DNA of 64,000 nt from J095 sp964517605 (GCA_964517605.1 CAZFCE010000011.1:62001-126000), one strand, 5' to 3'; numbered from the stretch's first letter, positions 17,941-28,100 are shown. Notes: a model not told the origin generated them from the sequence alone. Made by a program: numbers and translations.

Positions 17941-19230
17941 CTACGGAGTGAGTTTGGCCAGCGCCTCGCGGGCGGGGGCAAAGTTGGCGTTGTAAGCCAG
18001 CGCCGCCTGAAAAGCCTGTTGCGTGCCGGGTTGATGGGTAGCTTGCAGGGCCAACCCCTGGTAGTAATAGGCTTCTTCCAGCCCGCCCGCCCCGGCGATG
18101 GTGGCCTGGGCCAAATCCAGTACATCCTGGTAGCGGCCCACGGCGTAGTACGCTTCAAACGGCGTAAATTGATACCACAAGCGCCGCCAGTGCAGCCCCA
18201 GCGTGCGGGCCTGGTCAAAGGCGGCCACGGCCTGCGGGTAGCGGCCCAGCCGGGTATAGGCATCGCCCTGGTTAAAATGGGCGATGGCGTCGGCGGGGTC
18301 GGCCTCGATTTCGGCTTGCGCGGCCTGCGCCAGCCGGTTGTACAGGTAATCGTCGGCGGTGTCCGGGCCGATGAGCGCCGCCACCAGATTGGCCTGTTCC
18401 GGCGGGTAAATCACCACGTACAGCCGGTTAAAAACGCGCCAGTCGGCTTCAAACCGGGCGTAGTCCAGCGTAACGTTGGGGCCGTTAAAGGAGTCATCGC
18501 TAAAAAACTGGCCGGCATCGTCGGCGTAGCCGGTGAGCAGGCGGTAGTGGCCCATGCCCTCGTTATCGTGGATAAACCAGGTTTCGGCGATGACGGGCAG
18601 GCCGCTGCTGAGAAATTGCTTAAGCAGCGTAACGCTGCCGCCCTGCCGAACAACGGCCTCCAGGCCAACGGTGCGGGCGTAGGCGGCCAACTCGGCGGGG
18701 CTAACGTTTTTATCGTCTTTGTTGGGTTTGAGAAATTTGGCGGCGTCGGCCTGCGTTTCGGGGCGGCCAAAATAGCTCATCGCCATAGTCACGGTGGCCG
18801 GGCCGCAGTTGTTCCAGGTTTGCCACTGATGGGTTATGCCGGTAAGCTGCGTTTTGGCCGGCAGCGGCGGCGTAGTGGCTGTGGGCGAGGGCAGCGGCGT
18901 GGAACTCGCCGTGGCGGTGGGCGTGATGGTTAAACTTGCCGCCGCCGGCATGGCCGCGTTGCGCAGCGGCGGGCGAGTGGCCGTAATCGCCGGGATGGCG
19001 GTAATGGCCACCACCGGCGTGGGCAAATAGGCGGGGTGAGGCATCAATTTGTGGTAATAGGTTTGGGCGTAATAGGGCAGGTTTTCCAGCCGGCGGTTAA
19101 TTGCCGGCACGGTGATGGCTACTACAACGGCCACCGTAACCAGCATGGCGGCTACGCCCACGGCAAACAATATGACGCTGCGTTTGGTGATTTGGGCCTG
19201 TTCGTAGGGGCGCTGGCGGGATCGAGCCAT
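17941..19230 (-). CDS. Membrane-anchored C39-like cysteine peptidase with TPR repeats
   Basis: A 429-residue protein. A basic N-terminus (ARSRQRPYEQ) precedes one membrane helix at about 17-42. A Pro/Thr/Ala-rich stalk runs to about 135, then a C39-type papain-like domain with the nucleophile in WNNCGPATVTMAMS and the catalytic His in GMGHYRLLTGY. TPR-like helices at about 295-429 complete it (AIAHFNQGDAYTRLGRYPQAVAAFDQA). The catalytic part faces outside if the helix is a simple anchor. Start ATG 19230 overlaps the AMMECR1 stop as TGATG. No bacteriocin or ABC exporter gene lies next to it, so it is probably not a leader peptidase of an export system. Confidence 0.82.
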   Translation of the reverse strand: MARSRQRPYEQAQITKRSVILFAVGVAAMLVTVAVVVAITVPAINRRLENLPYYAQTYYHKLMPHPAYLPTPVVAITAIPAITATRPPLRNAAMPAAASLTITPTATASSTPLPSPTATTPPLPAKTQLTGITHQWQTWNNCGPATVTMAMSYFGRPETQADAAKFLKPNKDDKNVSPAELAAYARTVGLEAVVRQGGSVTLLKQFLSSGLPVIAETWFIHDNEGMGHYRLLTGYADDAGQFFSDDSFNGPNVTLDYARFEADWRVFNRLYVVIYPPEQANLVAALIGPDTADDYLYNRLAQAAQAEIEADPADAIAHFNQGDAYTRLGRYPQAVAAFDQARTLGLHWRRLWYQFTPFEAYYAVGRYQDVLDLAQATIAGAGGLEEAYYYQGLALQATHQPGTQQAFQAALAYNANFAPAREALAKLTP

Positions 19231-19757
19231 CAAAAGCCTTCGCTGTCGGCGTGGTAGCGGGTTACGGTAAAACGGTATATGTCTACGGGGTCGGTGGGGC
19301 CAATGCCGGCTTTACGCCGCACCAGTTCTAATTGATGGGCCACGCTGTGAACCGCTTCGATATCGGGCAGCAGCACGCCACGCCGCCGCCCGGCTTGAAC
19401 CACCACGCCGTAAACTTTCTCGTTCAGTTCGGCGGTGGAGGTTACGGCCTCCAGCGGGCTGAGCACATCAATTTTTATTTGCAGCCCGGTTAGCTCCGAC
19501 AAAACCATGGGCGGAAAGCGCGGGTCGTCTACCGCCGAGGCGATGGCGGTTTTAATCACGGCCTCGGCTAAATTGGGTTCGGTGGGGGTGAGTGTGCCCC
19601 GGCAGCCGCGCAACTCGCCATCGGCGGCGTGCAGCGTTACAAAGACCGCGCCGGGTTGCTGCATTTCTGGCGGCAGGGGCGTTGGCGTAGCCAAAATTTG
19701 CCCGGTAGCCAGGTATGTATATATTGCTTGGTGCGCCAAAGATATTAGTGGATGCAT
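19230..19757 (-). CDS. AMMECR1 domain protein
   Basis: A 175-residue AMMECR1-family protein. Conserved segments: VFVTLHAADGELRGCRGTL, with the family LRGCIG-like core, AVDDPRFPPM, and LTGLQIKIDVLSPLE; the C-terminal half has GRRRGVLLPDI. In many genomes this domain accompanies MEMO and a radical SAM enzyme (the AmmeMemoRadiSam set), but neither partner is in the window. GCGAGGACC lies before the ATG. It begins an operon with the C39 peptidase, alcohol dehydrogenase and epimerase. The molecular function is not established. Confidence 0.9.
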   Translation of the reverse strand: MHPLISLAHQAIYTYLATGQILATPTPLPPEMQQPGAVFVTLHAADGELRGCRGTLTPTEPNLAEAVIKTAIASAVDDPRFPPMVLSELTGLQIKIDVLSPLEAVTSTAELNEKVYGVVVQAGRRRGVLLPDIEAVHSVAHQLELVRRKAGIGPTDPVDIYRFTVTRYHADSEGF

Positions 19758-19801
19758 TGGTCCTCGCCTGGGTTGTAGGACTCATCACCTAATGGTTTAT
19801 G

Positions 19802-19830
19802 TTGTTTTGCTTAAGGCTATCTGGTATAAT
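19802..19830 (+). promoter_or_regulatory. Strong predicted promoter of the DnaB-like ATPase gene
   Basis: TTGTTT (19802-19807), 17 bases, perfect TATAAT (19825-19830). The gene start is about 39 bases downstream of the expected transcription start. Confidence 0.75.
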
Positions 19831-19875
19831 CAGGATAATTTAGCCCCAGCTAGTAATGAAATTAAAGAGGCAGAT

Positions 19876-21084
19876 ATGTCTTCGTCCGATGCACCTCCAG
19901 AAATCAGGCCACAAACCATACGTCCCATTCAGGCCCGTCAACCGTCTGATCAGATGGCTACGCAACCCGAAGAGGCGCGCCCGGTTCCGCCATCTGCGCC
20001 GGCTCAACCCAAAGCGCCAACGCCTCGCGGAACCAGCCCGTACCGCACCGGCGGCCCATCGCCCCGCAGCTTGAGCCAGGTGCTCAAAGAAGCGGACCGT
20101 ATGGTGGTGCAAGGCGAACTCGACGAATATTTGCCAATTCCAACTGGGTTTGACCAGATTGACCGCTTGATTGGGGGCGGGTTACGCAGAACAGAACTGG
20201 TGTTATTAGGCGGCGCTCAGGGCATTGGCAAAACCATTACGGCCCTGCAAATGGCCCGCAATCTGGCCCTAAATGAAGCAACCTACGCCTTTTACATCTC
20301 TTACGAACACAGCGAGGTTCACCTGTTAAACCGGTTGATCTGCCAGGAAAGCATTGATGCCACCAGCGAAGACGTGAGCGCGGGCTTACGGCTAAAGGAT
20401 TTGCACAACATTGTGGTGAGTAAACGCGCCCGTGAATGGGTAAGAAAAGATGGCAATATTGGTCTGAGCCAGATTCTATCACAGCATCCCAAGACTGCCA
20501 AAGCTATGGCCACAATAAATCGGTATGCCGACCGCCTGATTTTGATGAAGGCCAGCCCGGCGGTAACTACTCTCAATTCCATCCGCGAGATGACCCGGCA
20601 AATTGCCGAAGCCACCGGCGGCAAACTGGTGCTGTTTATTGATTACCTGCAAAAAGTGGCCATCTACCCGGAACGGGCCTCGGACGAAAACGATAAGGTG
20701 ACAATTATTGTTGAGGGCCTTAAAGATATTGCCATGACGTACAACATTCCGGTGGTGTCCATTGTGGCCGCCGACCGCGAAGGGTTGCGCAGCAAACGCA
20801 TGCACCTGTTTCACCTGCGCGGCAGTTCGGCGCTGGATTACGAGTGCGATATTGCGATTCTTATGAATAACAAATTCCACATTCTTTCCAAAGAGCATGT
20901 GTCGTTTAACCCCTACAAAAGCGAAAGCTACCGTGATTGGGTGGTGTTCACTCTGGAAAAAAATCGCGCGGGCCGCGCCATGATTGATGTCGAATTCAGG
21001 CTGCACGCCCAGCACTTTTGTTTTAACCCTCAGGGCAAGCTGGTAGAGCAAAAACTCATAGACGAAAAAATCATTGTGGAATAA
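19876..21084 (+). CDS. DnaB-like RecA-fold ATPase
   Basis: A 402-residue protein. Residues 1-75 are a Pro/Gln-rich, probably disordered region. Residues 85-390 match the C-terminal ATPase domain of replicative DnaB helicase: Walker A GGAQGIGKTITALQMA, Walker B LVLFIDYLQK, then VSIVAADREG and LRGSSALDYECDIAI as in the DnaB H3 and later motifs. It lacks the DnaB N-terminal primase-binding domain, so it is a helicase paralogue or a RecA-like signalling ATPase, not the main replicative helicase. ATG 19876 has AAAGAGG upstream. The same frame is open to 19435 but that part overlaps AMMECR1 antisense and was excluded. Confidence 0.85.
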   Translation: MSSSDAPPEIRPQTIRPIQARQPSDQMATQPEEARPVPPSAPAQPKAPTPRGTSPYRTGGPSPRSLSQVLKEADRMVVQGELDEYLPIPTGFDQIDRLIGGGLRRTELVLLGGAQGIGKTITALQMARNLALNEATYAFYISYEHSEVHLLNRLICQESIDATSEDVSAGLRLKDLHNIVVSKRAREWVRKDGNIGLSQILSQHPKTAKAMATINRYADRLILMKASPAVTTLNSIREMTRQIAEATGGKLVLFIDYLQKVAIYPERASDENDKVTIIVEGLKDIAMTYNIPVVSIVAADREGLRSKRMHLFHLRGSSALDYECDIAILMNNKFHILSKEHVSFNPYKSESYRDWVVFTLEKNRAGRAMIDVEFRLHAQHFCFNPQGKLVEQKLIDEKIIVE

Positions 21085-21128
21085 AAAAGGGCGCGGGGTT
21101 GAGCAACAATTTGCCCAACCCCGCGCCC
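21083..21128 (-). terminator. Intrinsic terminator of the ABC exporter operon (possibly bidirectional)
   Basis: Perfect 13-bp arms at 21089-21101 and 21116-21128 with a further GCAA/TTGC pairing in the loop. On the minus strand the hairpin is followed by TTTTTT, so it terminates the ABC genes; it may also stop the converging ATPase transcript. Confidence 0.88.
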
Positions 21129-21160
21129 AACAGCCAATCCCCGGCGCGTAATTTAGCCGA

Positions 21161-23578
21161 TTACTCATAGGCCAGCACCTCGCGCACGGTAATGCGGGCA
21201 GCGTTCCAGGCCGGCAAAAAACTGGCCAACGCCGATAGCGCCACCACCACCACCAGCCACAAAAAAACTCCCGTTAGCGAAAAAGTGTAATTTAATGGCG
21301 AACTCAAAAACGCTTCGCCCACGGCGTTGCTCAGCAGGCGGCTTAACGGTATAGCCAGTAGCGCCCCCACCGCCCAACTGATAACGCCAATAATCACGCC
21401 TTCGGTGATGAAAACTTGCAGCACCGAGCCGTTAGACGCGCCAATGGCCCGGATTACACCGATTTCGCGGGTGCGTTCCAGCACGTTAATGCTCATGGTG
21501 CCCATCAACCCCAGCCCGCCAATTGCCGCCAGCAAAATAGCCATAATCAGCAGCAGCACAATGATAACCTCAAACATAGCCTGGGATTCCGCCAACTCCT
21601 GCGTAACTTTGGCGGTAGCGCCCACATCCATGCCGGCCCGCTCATACCGGCTTTCAAGCCGGCGCACCGCCTGAGTTTCCGCCTCCAGCCCCTTGCCGGT
21701 GATGGTGGCAAACATCCACTCCGCCCGGCCCGAATCGTGGGCAATTTGGGCAAAGTACGGATAATTCACAAAAACGGTGCCCATCGGCATGCCGCCGGTT
21801 GCCACCCCCACAATCCGCCAGGGGCGCTCGCGCCCCTTGATTTTGAGGATGATGTCACCGCCGAGTTTGAGGTCCGCTTCGTTGCGCAGCACAATCGAGT
21901 TGACTACTATCGCGTTGGTATCGCCGGGTTTTAGCCAGCGCCCAGCGATGATGGTGGGTTTTACCAGTTTGGTGGCGGCGGGCGGCGCAAACAAAATCAG
22001 GCTGTCGCTGGAGCTGCCATCGGGCCGCTGGCGGCGCACGTTGTAAAACCCCCAGGTTTCCACATCTTTAATATCGGGCACGCTTTGCGCCTGGCTGATA
22101 ATTTCTTCGGTGCGGTAGCTTTGTTCAAATTGCACGGCCACATCGTATTGAAAATAAGCCATCCAGCTATCCATGGTAGCCAACAACGAGACCCGCAGCG
22201 TAAACACCGTGATAAAAATGGCCCCGCCCAGAATTAAGGTGAGCAGCGTGAGCGCCAGCCGGGTTTTACGCCGAAAGGTGTTGCGCAACGAAAGCAGCAG
22301 CGGGCGCGATAACCGCTGCCGCAGCCAGGGCACGGTTTGAACGGTGAGCAAAAACCGGTCAATCACCGAGGTGCCAAAACGCCCCCGGCCCAGCCCATAC
22401 TCGCTGATGGCTTCGCGCACGGTTACGCGGGTGCCGGCAAAAACCGGGTACAACCCGGCCACAATTGGCACCAGCAACCCCACCACAATTTCGGTGATGA
22501 ACACCTCCGGGGGCAGGCGCAGGTTGGTGACATCAAAATTGAGATAACTGGCAATAAACCGGCTGAACACGTGCGCCCCCATCACGCCCAGCGGAATGGC
22601 AATCAGCAATGCCAGCAGCCCGTAGGCCGCCACCGTAACCAGGTACATGACCACAATTTGCCTTAGCCGCGCGCCCACGGCCTTCATCATGCCAATTTGC
22701 CGGGTTTGCTGGGCAATGATGGCCGCAATGGTGTTGATAACCAAAAAACCGCTGAGCAGTAACGACAACAGCGCCAGCGCCCCCATCATTATTGAAATGG
22801 CCTGGATAATGGGATCCAAAAAGATGTGCTTGCCCGGCTGCGGCACAAACGTGTACCAAATGGTGCGCCCGGAGTTTTCTATTTTGTCGCGCACTTTATC
22901 GGTGATGGCCTGTATTTGGGTGATGTCGGCTTTGCTATCGGCCACAATAATGCGCAGTTCATTGTAATTGTGAGGCTGCCCCAGCCAATCGAGCGTGTTG
23001 GTGGTAATGTAGCCGGTAGCCACGCCATCAAAAGTGTACATTTGGGCGTTGAGATCGTGGGCCAGCCCGCTAATCCGCATGGTTTTGATTTTACCGGCGG
23101 GGGTTTTGATGGTGATAGTGTCGCCGGCGGTGGCCTTTAACAAAGCCTGGGCCGAGCGTTCCAGCAGCAGGTCACGGTCTTTGGGCGGCCATGCGCCGGT
23201 TTCGGGGCTGATGCGGTCAATTTTGATGTCGTTAAAATCGGGGATGGCCGATACCCACATCATTTGCCAGTCATCGCCCACCTTTACCCGCAGCGATACG
23301 CGGCGGCGGGCTTCGGCCTCCTTGATTTCGCGCATATTCTTTACGGCGTTCACCACGTTGTCATCAAACGCCTCAAAGGTGAGCACGGTGGCGCTGGCCG
23401 GATTGGTGGCCAGGTAGGTATCGCTTAAATCGCGCGAAAGGATAATTTGCGAGCTGGCAATGGTGCCCACGGCAAACACGCCCACGGCAATGCTCAGTAC
23501 CACTACTACGGTGCGGCTTTTGTTTAGCCATAAATCGCGCAGCACTTTACGCCAGCGCGGCGGCAGCCAGCTAATCAT
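21161..23578 (-). CDS. ABC transporter permease, MacB/FtsX family
   Basis: An 805-residue permease with two FtsX-type membrane units. A first helix at about 20-40 is followed by a MacB-like external domain to about 260, helices near 270-400, then a second helix-external domain-helices unit to the end (DLERT-type NVLERTREIGVIRAIGAS in the last unit). This layout is that of exporters of lipoproteins, peptides or drugs, or of mechanotransmission pumps. Start ATG 23578 overlaps the ATPase stop by eight bases; the longer upstream frame reads through the ATPase gene and is not likely. It pairs with the ATPase immediately upstream. Confidence 0.9.
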   Translation of the reverse strand: MISWLPPRWRKVLRDLWLNKSRTVVVVLSIAVGVFAVGTIASSQIILSRDLSDTYLATNPASATVLTFEAFDDNVVNAVKNMREIKEAEARRRVSLRVKVGDDWQMMWVSAIPDFNDIKIDRISPETGAWPPKDRDLLLERSAQALLKATAGDTITIKTPAGKIKTMRISGLAHDLNAQMYTFDGVATGYITTNTLDWLGQPHNYNELRIIVADSKADITQIQAITDKVRDKIENSGRTIWYTFVPQPGKHIFLDPIIQAISIMMGALALLSLLLSGFLVINTIAAIIAQQTRQIGMMKAVGARLRQIVVMYLVTVAAYGLLALLIAIPLGVMGAHVFSRFIASYLNFDVTNLRLPPEVFITEIVVGLLVPIVAGLYPVFAGTRVTVREAISEYGLGRGRFGTSVIDRFLLTVQTVPWLRQRLSRPLLLSLRNTFRRKTRLALTLLTLILGGAIFITVFTLRVSLLATMDSWMAYFQYDVAVQFEQSYRTEEIISQAQSVPDIKDVETWGFYNVRRQRPDGSSSDSLILFAPPAATKLVKPTIIAGRWLKPGDTNAIVVNSIVLRNEADLKLGGDIILKIKGRERPWRIVGVATGGMPMGTVFVNYPYFAQIAHDSGRAEWMFATITGKGLEAETQAVRRLESRYERAGMDVGATAKVTQELAESQAMFEVIIVLLLIMAILLAAIGGLGLMGTMSINVLERTREIGVIRAIGASNGSVLQVFITEGVIIGVISWAVGALLAIPLSRLLSNAVGEAFLSSPLNYTFSLTGVFLWLVVVVALSALASFLPAWNAARITVREVLAYE

Positions 23579-24395
23579 GGCGGGCCTCCGAAAGCGGGAG
23601 TGCGTCGGGGGTGGCGGCCTCTTTGAGCGCGGCCTGCATGCCCGATTTGGTGCGGCGGCCAACGTAAATTTCGCCATCAACCAGCACCACGGTGCGGGTG
23701 GCGCGCTCGGCCAGGTCCATGTCGTGCGTTACCATCAGAATAGTTTTGCCGCCGGCCACCAACTCGGAGAACAGATGAAAAATGGCCTGCGCCGTCACCG
23801 AATCGAGGTTGCCGGTGGGTTCGTCGGCCACAATAATGGGTGGGTCGTTGGCCAGGGCGCGGGCAATGGCCACTCGCTGCTGCTGCCCGCCCGAAATAGC
23901 CGTGGGGAGTTTGTAGGCGTGGTCGGTCATGTCTACCAGTTGCAGCAGGTGCATGGCCCGTTGTTCGCGCTCGTGCATGGGGTACACATCGCAAAAATCC
24001 ATGGGCAGCATTACGTTTTCAATCACGGTGAGCGTGGGCAATAACTGAAAAAACTGAAAAACCACGCCCACGTTTTTGCCGCGCCACACGGCAATTTGCC
24101 CTTCGGTGAGCGTGTGCACGGCGGTATCGCCTACCAGCACTTTGCCCGTAGAGGGCCGGTCAATGCCGGTGATCATATTAATCAGGGTGGATTTGCCGCT
24201 GCCCGATTTGCCTACCACCGCCACAAACTCGCCGGGGTCAACATTTAAATCAATATTTTTTAAGGCGATGAACTTGCCGGCAGCGCCTTCGTATATTTTT
24301 GAAACCTGTTGCAGTTCAATCAGGTGGTTGTTGCCGTATTTGTAACGCCCGTTGGTTTCGCTTTTTTGGTTTTTGCGTTTAAACCAGTTAAACAT
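23571..24395 (-). CDS. ABC transporter ATP-binding protein, MacB/LolD type
   Basis: A 274-residue nucleotide-binding subunit. Walker A is VVGKSGSGKSTLINMI, the signature is ISGGQQQRVAIARAL, and Walker B is IIVADEPTGNLDS, the last block being diagnostic of the MacB/LolD/FtsE group. About 30 extra N-terminal residues are basic (WFKRKNQKSETNGRYK) and a C-terminal tail of about 20 residues follows the domain. TGGAGG precedes the ATG. It forms one operon with the permease that overlaps its 3' end. Confidence 0.95.
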   Translation of the reverse strand: MFNWFKRKNQKSETNGRYKYGNNHLIELQQVSKIYEGAAGKFIALKNIDLNVDPGEFVAVVGKSGSGKSTLINMITGIDRPSTGKVLVGDTAVHTLTEGQIAVWRGKNVGVVFQFFQLLPTLTVIENVMLPMDFCDVYPMHEREQRAMHLLQLVDMTDHAYKLPTAISGGQQQRVAIARALANDPPIIVADEPTGNLDSVTAQAIFHLFSELVAGGKTILMVTHDMDLAERATRTVVLVDGEIYVGRRTKSGMQAALKEAATPDALPLSEARHD

Positions 24396-24444
24396 AAATT
24401 AAAAGCCTCCAGCTTTGCCGGTTGCCGTGGTTGAGTCTGCTCTT

Positions 24445-24474
24445 ATTGTACCAGTTGAGGTGGGTGATTGTCAT
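24445..24474 (-). promoter_or_regulatory. Predicted promoter of the ABC exporter operon
   Basis: On the minus strand: ATGACA, 18 bases, TACAAT, about 50 bases before the ATPase ATG. Confidence 0.55.
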
Positions 24475-24510
24475 TGGCCAAAAGTGGAAGATAACCGGAT
24501 TTTGCCTTAC

Positions 24511-24549
24511 AAAAAGATCAGGCCGGCGGGAAGCCCCGGCCGGCCTGAT
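24511..24549 (-). terminator. Intrinsic terminator of the universal stress protein gene
   Basis: GC-rich inverted repeat with outer arms ATCAGGCCGG / CCGGCCTGAT and a GC inner stem; on the minus strand it is followed by CTTTTTG. It lies 28 bases after the stop of the stress protein gene. Confidence 0.88.
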
Positions 24550-24577
24550 TGGGTTTACTTAATCGCGGTCAGGGTGG

Positions 24578-25012
24578 TCAGGCCCGAATCAGCAGCAAGG
24601 CCCGGTCAATCCGGTGGAGAATGGCGGCGGCCACGCTGCCATAAAACACCTGGGCCAACCCGGTGCGCCCGTGGCTGGCCAGCGCCAGTAAATCGGCATT
24701 TTCCTCACGAGCCGCTTTGCAAATTTCGTCCACTACCCGGCCATAGGCCACCCGTATTTTTACCTGAAAACCCATTTCGGCAAAGCGGGTTTGGTGTTTT
24801 TTCAGGTAGCTTTCTATGGCGTTGTAATGTTCCTGGATTACTTTTTCGCTGGGGATGTAGATGCCGTCCGGGGCCACGACTGTGCGCGGCTCTTCCAGCA
24901 CGGTTAGTAAAACAATTCTGGATTTGTAATGCTGGGCCAGGTCTTGCACGTGGGGTAAAATGCTTTCGGCGCGTTCTGAACCGTCCAATGGCACTAACAC
25001 TGTATGGTACAT
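24578..25012 (-). CDS. Universal stress protein (UspA family)
   Basis: A 144-residue UspA-fold protein. It begins MYHTVLVPLDGSERAES, with the Asp of the nucleotide pocket, and ends with the ATP-binding signature LALASHGRTGLAQVFYGSVA (G-x2-G-x9-G-S type), so it is probably an ATP-binding member. I chose ATG 25012 because AAGGAG lies six bases upstream; the in-frame ATG five codons earlier would place that ribosome site inside the gene. It is monocistronic between its own promoter and a terminator. The palindrome upstream suggests control by a Crp/Fnr-family activator. Confidence 0.93.
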   Translation of the reverse strand: MYHTVLVPLDGSERAESILPHVQDLAQHYKSRIVLLTVLEEPRTVVAPDGIYIPSEKVIQEHYNAIESYLKKHQTRFAEMGFQVKIRVAYGRVVDEICKAAREENADLLALASHGRTGLAQVFYGSVAAAILHRIDRALLLIRA

Positions 25013-25111
25013 TTTTCGCTCCTTCATTGCAGCTTACATCAGTTTTTATTTGGTTTTTACCAGGCTGGCAGCAGCAAAAGGAAAATTACGGTTGTACCTG
25101 CTGATATTTTT

Positions 25112-25153
25112 AGTATAGCTTAAAACCGGTTATTTGGTTAGTGACATTTGTCA
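25112..25153 (-). promoter_or_regulatory. Predicted promoter with Crp/Fnr-like operator at -41.5
   Basis: On the minus strand a -10 box TATACT (25117-25112) has no good -35 box. Instead a perfect palindrome TGACA-TT-TGTCA (25142-25153) is centred about 41-42 bases upstream of the expected start, the position used by class II Crp/Fnr activators. Confidence 0.5.
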
Positions 25154-25186
25154 TTTAATTTACGGTAAAATTGCAGCCGGTCAATT

Positions 25187-28100
25187 TTACCCGCGCAGGG
25201 TTTCTGTTTTTGGCTGGGGTTGGGCGGCATATTGTTGCAGCCGCCGGTGCTGCGGAATATTGTTAAAGTAGCCGGCCTCTAGCTGAGGGTTGTTGAGGTT
25301 GACCAACCGCTGGCGCAACAGCGATTGCCCGGTTTGTAGTACTGTTGCCGCGGCGGCGGGTTGCCCGGCGGCGCTTAACACTTCAAAGGCCGTCAGGTAG
25401 AATTGCGCCGGGTATTTGGCCTGCCAGATAGCCGGCGGCGCGACCAGTTCGGCCAGGCTGGTTTCAATTTGCCGGACGGCCAGGTTGATTTTGCCGCCGG
25501 CCATCCACAACCGGGCCAATCCGGCGTTGGCGTCCGGGCAGCCGGTGTGGTTGCCCAGCTTTTCGGCAATAAAGTTAACCTGCTCAAAGGCGTGGAGCGC
25601 CTGGGGCGCGTGGTTCAATCCTTCCAGCGCCAGCGCCAGCTCCAGCCAGCTTTCGCCTTCTTGCCCCCGGTTGTGCGCATGCTGAAAAATTTCCAGCGCC
25701 TGCCCCGCCAAATCGCGCGCGGTTACATAATCCAGCCGGAGCCGATAAATTTGGCCCAACAGCCGTAATGCGGCGGCCAAACCGTGCTCATCTTCGCCGG
25801 TTTTGTGGTCGGTTTTGGCCTGATTGGCCAGCTTTTCCGCCGCATCCAGTTGGCCCAGCGCGGCGTAAACCGCGCCCAACCGGTTGAGGGCGCAGGCTTC
25901 GGCGCGGCGATGGCCCACCAGCCGGGCAATTTTTTCGGCTTGTTGCAGGCAGCGCAGCGCCTCGGCCAGTTGGCCGGTTTGGAGCAACACGCCGCCCAGA
26001 TTGCTCAAATAAATGGCTTGGTGAGACCGGTTGCCGGTTTGCCGGCTCAGTTCAACCGCCTGCCGAAAATACTGCTCGCTTTCGGTGTAATTATTTAACA
26101 GGTGGTACAACGCGCCCAGGCTGTTGAGCCGTTTGGCCGCGATAACCGGATTATCGGCGGCAGGCAGGTTGTTTTGCGCGGTGTACAGGCATTCGCGGGC
26201 GGCGGCAAAATTGCCGCGCAGCATGGCTACCTCGGCCAGTTGAATCAGGCTTTCGCTTTCTAGCAGCGGGTTGGCGGCGGCGCGGGCGGCCACCAGCCCG
26301 TTTTGGGCTACAGTTTCGGCTTTGATGGTGCGCCCTGCGGTTAGCTCAAGTTGGGCGCGGCTCAGGTTAACCTGAGCCTGTTTGTCCGGCTGGTTGAGTT
26401 GCCGGGCCAACTGTTCCAGCCGTTTCAAATCGGCGGTTTGGTGGGGCATATTGCCCAGCGCAAAATGGAGCTTTTGGCGGGCCAGCAACAGGTCAAACTG
26501 CCGGTCGGTGGGCAGCGCGGCGGAGCCGGTTTGGTCTAACACCAGATTGTACCAATCAATGGCAGCTTGGTTGGCGTGCATGGCGGCGGCTTTTTGCGCG
26601 GCGGCAATAATGTAGGGCAGCGCCCTTTCCGATTCTTGAGCCTGGGCAAAGTGATAAGCCAGACACTCGATCATGGCTTTGGGGTGAGGCTGATATCGCC
26701 GTTCCAGCGCCTCGGCGGCTTCGCGGTGGAGCAACCGCTGTTTGAGCAAACTCAGCTCGCCGTAAATCGCCTGCTGAATCACCGGGTGGCTAAAGCGCAG
26801 GGTGGGTTCGCCCGGCGAGTTTTTGAGAAATTGCCGCTCCAGCGCAATGTCTATGCTTTCCAGCGCGTCCCACTCCGACAGGTCGCTCAATTCGTTCAGG
26901 TCATCAATATTAAAAATTGGCCCCAACACGGCGGCCTGGTTGAGCAGGGTTTGGGTTTCTCGGCTTAAGCGGGATACCCGGCGCAGCACGGCTTCGGGCA
27001 GGGTGGCGGGCAGGCCCGTTTCCATAACCGGGCCAAAGTGCCATTTTTCATCGCGCCAGTTGATGACGCCTTCATCAATCAACCCGTTGGCAATGGTTTC
27101 GGCAAAAAGCGGATTGCCCTGCGTGCGGGCAAAAATGGCGGCGGCCAGGTCGGGCGGCACCGGTTGCAGCCAAATGCTCTCTAAAAATTCCTTAAGCTGG
27201 CTTGCGGAAAGTGGTTGCAGGGTGATGGTGGTGCAATTTTCCAGCGATTGTACCGGGTTGACCAGTTCGGTAAAGGCGGGCGGGTGGCCCGGCAGGGGAG
27301 TTTCTACGGTGGCTACCAGCATCAGCGCCAGTTGTTCGGCGCAGCGGGCCAAATGGCCAAAAAGTTCCAGGCTGGCGGCATCGGCCAGGTGGAGGTCATC
27401 CACAATAATCAGCCAGGGCTGGGTTGCGGTCACTTCGGCCAGCGTTTGAAGCAGCGTGGGAGCGGCGTCCGCCGCCGGAGCGGCCAATTCCAGCCCCAAC
27501 TGCCCGGCTTCGGGCGCAAGCTCAAGCGCGTGCTGCCACACCCGGCCCACATTATTGGCCGCCACTGGAGCCGGCGTGCTGTTGATGTAGGCGCGTAACG
27601 CCGTTATCAATGGATTGTAGGGCGGATAGCCCGGTAGCTGCTGGCCTTCGCCCATGAGCACGGTGGCGTTGTTAAGCCGGCAGGCCAACTCCTGGATTAG
27701 CCGGGTTTTGCCCTGGCCCGCTTCGCCGTGGATAAAGACCACCTGCCCGCGCCCCTGTTCCGCCTCGGCCCACAAATTGGCGAGTTGCTGCAAGTTTGGG
27801 TTGCGGCCAATCAGCGCGGGGCTGCGCTGGGTGGTAAAAATGCCGGGGGTGCGGTCTCGGCTAACCGCCACGGCCATGCTGTTGAGCACCTGCCGCACCT
27901 GCCGCGCCGTGGCGTAACGTTGAGTTGGATCGGGGTTGAGCAGCTTGCGAATGAGGTGTTCCAGCGGGCGCGACAGGTTGGGGTTGAGTTCGCGGGGCGA
28001 TTTTACCGGCTGGGTGAGATAGCTGTCAACTATTTCCGGGTCTAAATCTTCAAACACCGGCGCGCCGGTGAACAACTCGTATAAAATTACGCCAAAGGCG

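Noticed and set aside
17931..18263. 111-residue upstream extension of the alcohol dehydrogenase
   Set aside because: It is an alternative frame of the C39 gene; the family starts at MWYFRSPEI.
18019..18933. 304-residue plus-strand ORF
   Set aside because: It is antisense to the C39/TPR peptidase gene, with a Gly/Val/Arg composition typical of a shadow frame and no ribosome site.
19435..19875. 147-residue upstream extension of the DnaB-like protein
   Set aside because: It overlaps AMMECR1 antisense and lies upstream of the near-perfect promoter.
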